Assembly (NCBI GenBank): GCA_030142905.1 | Contig: JASJOG010000011.1 | Span: 3,309,001 to 3,373,000, forward strand | Reading direction: 5' to 3' | DNA length: 64,000 nucleotides | Source: Heliopora coerulea | Lineage: Eukaryota; Cnidaria; Anthozoa; Scleralcyonacea; Helioporidae | Shown: piece after piece, positions 61,380-64,000 of the stretch | Layout: each line of letters starts with the position of its first letter | Numbering within the stretch: the first letter of the stretch is position 1 | Position numbers and translations under genes: made by a program | Notes under the pieces: model-generated | What the model was told of the DNA's origin: nothing | Databases searched by the model: none | The model's input: only the letters and a program-made list of their open reading frames with translations

Positions 61380-62883
61380 ATGACTAACGGCAAATCGAAG
61401 AAAATGGAAGTAACCCCATCGCGTACAGCTCAACATTGTGCTCAATGCACAGCACACGGGAGGATCTCCCTTTTGAAAGGGCACAAGAAAGTCTGTCCTT
61501 TTAAAGACTGCAGGTGCGTGCACTGTGTTCTGGTGAACAACAAACGGCAGATAATGGCCAAGCAGGTAAAATTGAAACGTTTGCAAGAGAAAAACCACGC
61601 CAGAAGGCGACGACGCGAGGAGAGCAATGCTTCCCTTTGTTGCGAAACAGTGGCAAGTTTGCCTGAAAAAAAGCTCGGTAAGTTCTATCAAGTTCGTTTT
61701 GTGAGCGATAGTTATTCTTTCCTACCTTACTGCGACCGTTTTGTGCTTTCAACATGTAAAACAGCGACTTACTTTGAAACACTGTTATTACGACAGTAAC
61801 ATTTTGTCACAGTCATAGAAGGAAGCACTTCAAAACCACCGTTCAAGACACGACCAAATATTCAGCGACGACTGTAAGTATTTAACTTGCACACCCAGAG
61901 GTGAAAATTGATTACGACAACACCTATTGTTGTTCAAAGGCTTTTTACCAAACCAGCAAGAACTGTCAAACCGACGGCATCGGTGTCAATTAAAAAAAAA
62001 GTGCTAACGCGAGCAAAAAAGCACTGAACTTGAAAACAGTTTTCTGGGCTGTCGGTAGGAGCACTCATGTGAGTCATTACGAAAGAAACTCGAATACAAG
62101 GAAAGTTTCACGGCAGCGTTGAATATACTTAGTTGTATTGGGTCAAAAGTTTTAAAAATATATTTTCGCTCGCACCTTATGCAGGATCGTTTATCCTGTT
62201 GAAGTCTCAATCTGTTAAAACTAGACCTGTTCGGTGTATTAATTCTGCGGGAATTTGGACGTCTAAAGTTTTAAATGGGAACGTCCATGAGTCGGTACTT
62301 TAGTACAGATCGCGACAATGGCGGATTGTAGTTGACAGATTAACTGCGCTGGATAATCTGCATTGTTTTTTTATTTATTACAGTCTACCTGGATGGACCA
62401 GAAATTGGAGAAATTCAACATTATCAGGAAGAAGCCTGGAAGGCAATATGTGGTCAGAATGGCGACCCGGAATCACCTTTTCAAGATCAAGTTCCTTCGA
62501 AATGCATGACAAGCGAGCAATGGTGCCCCGTTAGCTCCTTGCAGTACGCCCCTTCGGGTCCCCTTCAACAACTTCAGAATCCAGTGAACTCGGTGGTCTT
62601 TCAACCATGCTATCCCGTTAATTCGTCTGCAACTTTAAACCTTTTTACTACGCCTGTTGGTGGATCAGAGGTTTTGCCAATAAGCCATGCCCTTTCTCAA
62701 CCTATATTGTGTCAGTTCGTGCAGCCTGGTTACGGACAAAACACAGTTCACAGTAACCAGTTCTCCAGCTTTTCCGACGAGACTTACCTACAGCCTCTTG
62801 AAGTGGTATCATTCGTTGGAAATGGTAACATGCAAATGGACGCCGCTCAAACCTTGCTAACGTTACGCACCGGAGAAGAATAA
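61380..62883 (+). CDS. DM-domain transcription factor (DMRT family)
   Basis: Exons 61380-61677 and 62384-62883 join in phase (CTC G|TC TAC), giving 265 residues. Residues about 15-72 form a DM domain: HCAQCTAHGRISLLKGHKKV, then CPFKDCRCVHC, with the expected intertwined zinc ligands (CxxC, two His, and the later Cys cluster) and a basic recognition tail (AKQVKLKRLQEKN, then RRRRRE). DM proteins bind DNA and act in sexual differentiation and patterning across animals. The second exon is Gln/Pro/Ser-rich with no DMA motif that I can see, so the subfamily cannot be set. Identification of the domain is secure. The two-exon model assumes that a possible cassette at 61813-61873 is skipped. Confidence 0.9.
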
Positions 62884-63085
62884 GATCTACCAAGCTCACA
62901 ATAATTACGGTCGCGTTCATTTGATTACTGACTGTGGAAAAAAATATTGGAATTATTCAAGAATTTGAGCCTTAGCAATACGATTGCTCGTCTGACTAAT
63001 TCAATAAGTTCTTTTCTGTTTCTTTTTTTTTCTTTTTCAATTGGACAAAGTAGGACTATTTGAGTCGCGTTGCTATTTGCTTTTC

Positions 63086-63091
63086 AATAAA
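63086..63091 (+). promoter_or_regulatory. Polyadenylation signal for the DMRT gene
   Basis: AATAAA about 200 bp after the DMRT stop codon. Confidence 0.55.
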
Positions 63092-63678
63092 CCTGAACTA
63101 CCTTTCTTACCCGTCACAGACGTAATCTGTATAACCTCCTGATTGTAAAAATGTAGAACAAACAGGTGATTAGAACGAATCCATTTTGGAATAATATTTT
63201 ATAACTGAGGGTGGTTTTATAACCATTGACCAAGACTTTGCGATGTACATGTTTCACATCTTGTTGTATGCAGTTATTTCTTGCGTTGAGTATTCGCGTA
63301 AATTGATTAAAAAAAAATAAATAAAAATATCATTTGGACTTCACTGAAGCGGCCAATATTTGTTGAATTTTCCCCGCCTTGTTTCCAATGTTACTTGGAA
63401 GCCTTGTTACAATCTTTGCTTTCTCGCCCTCTAAATGACCCAGCCTAAACTCAGCTAGAGTTTTTCTAAAATCTGATTTGATCCTTGAATGGGATTTACA
63501 ATGCGTCCTTTCTGCAGGGACAGTAATAAAGCTGAATGCAAGGTTCTCTTATGAGGTCATCCGCCATGTTCATCATTCATACCATTGTATTTTTTCACCC
63601 ACAGTTGGAGGTAGTGGTTATAGCGCCACAGATTCGCTTTTCGGTAGTCGATTTTAGTAAGAACGGGGGGAACCACAG

Positions 63679-63727
63679 ACAAGACGAAATTAATAACGAT
63701 TATTAACCGTTATTAATTTCGTCTTGT
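63679..63727. repeat. Perfect 20-bp inverted repeat
   Basis: ACAAGACGAAATTAATAACG and its exact complement CGTTATTAATTTCGTCTTGT are separated by nine bases. It lies just after the dispersed repeat shared with 59.4 kb, so it may be the end of the same element. Confidence 0.9.
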
Positions 63728-63948
63728 ATATTAGTTCGAATATTGAGTTTACAAGATGGTATTCTTCGGAGTATGTTTCTTACTCTATGTATATATATAT
63801 ATGTATACACATATATATGCAGTAAATTGCAAAAATTATGGCACAACACATATCAACATATAAATACCACGGTATCTTCATTTTATTCTCACTTCAACGA
63901 TCAGTGAAGATATATGTTTTTTTGGTACATTCGTTGACCAGTCTAATG

Positions 63949-63949
<1 letters not shown>

Positions 63950-63996
<47 letters not shown>

Positions 63997-64000
63997 CATA
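63950..64000. repeat. (AT)n microsatellite at the window end
   Basis: Alternating AT running to the last bases, which shift to TACATACATA. A shorter AT tract lies near 63788-63820. Confidence 0.9.

Noticed and set aside
61287..61691. 134-codon minus-strand frame
   Set aside because: Antisense shadow of the DM-domain exon.

Overview
The window looks like a piece of an intron-rich, AT-rich animal nuclear genome, most likely a cnidarian (anthozoan). That placement is an inference from gene content and from the density of tRNA-derived SINEs, MITEs and satellite DNA. Every gene has GT-AG introns, and I rebuilt each one by joining exons whose phases fit and whose translation matches a known family. 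Coding entries span the gene and list exons in the evidence.

Layout. (1) About 0.27-6.9 kb, plus: a secreted or GPI-anchored beta-propeller protein resembling the C-terminal half of follistatin-like 4/5. Its first intron holds a duplicated signal-peptide exon, a Tigger-like MITE and a LINE inserted into a SINE. (2) 6.9-11.8 kb: no recognisable gene. (3) 11.8-12.8 kb, minus: the end of a multi-exon gene I cannot name. (4) 13.7-14.5 kb, plus: HSBP1. (5) 16.7-23.8 kb, minus: DGAT1, with two conserved segments I could not find. (6) 24.9-37.6 kb, plus: a 22-exon BRD7/BRD9 gene starting about 1 kb head-to-head from DGAT1. (7) 39.4-40.2 kb, plus: a GNAT acetyltransferase. (8) 40.3-61.3 kb: mostly non-coding, with a 41-bp E-box repeat, SINE clusters, diverged long repeats, and a satellite of roughly 168 bp monomers (50.99-58.57 kb). 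Inverted, decayed copies of the satellite lie on the other side of a 1.5-kb spacer that contains a terminal-inverted-repeat element. A decayed retroelement gag fragment follows. (9) 61.4-62.9 kb, plus: a DM-domain (DMRT) transcription factor gene. (10) The last kilobase is non-coding with hairpins and AT repeats.

The genes are unrelated in function (stress response, triglyceride synthesis, chromatin, acetyl transfer, sex-determination-type transcription factor). Nothing suggests an operon or a co-acting cluster. The least ordinary material is the satellite domain, the stand-alone FSTL-type propeller with its duplicated leader exon, the unnamed gene at 12 kb and a possible frame-shifting cassette exon in the DMRT gene.
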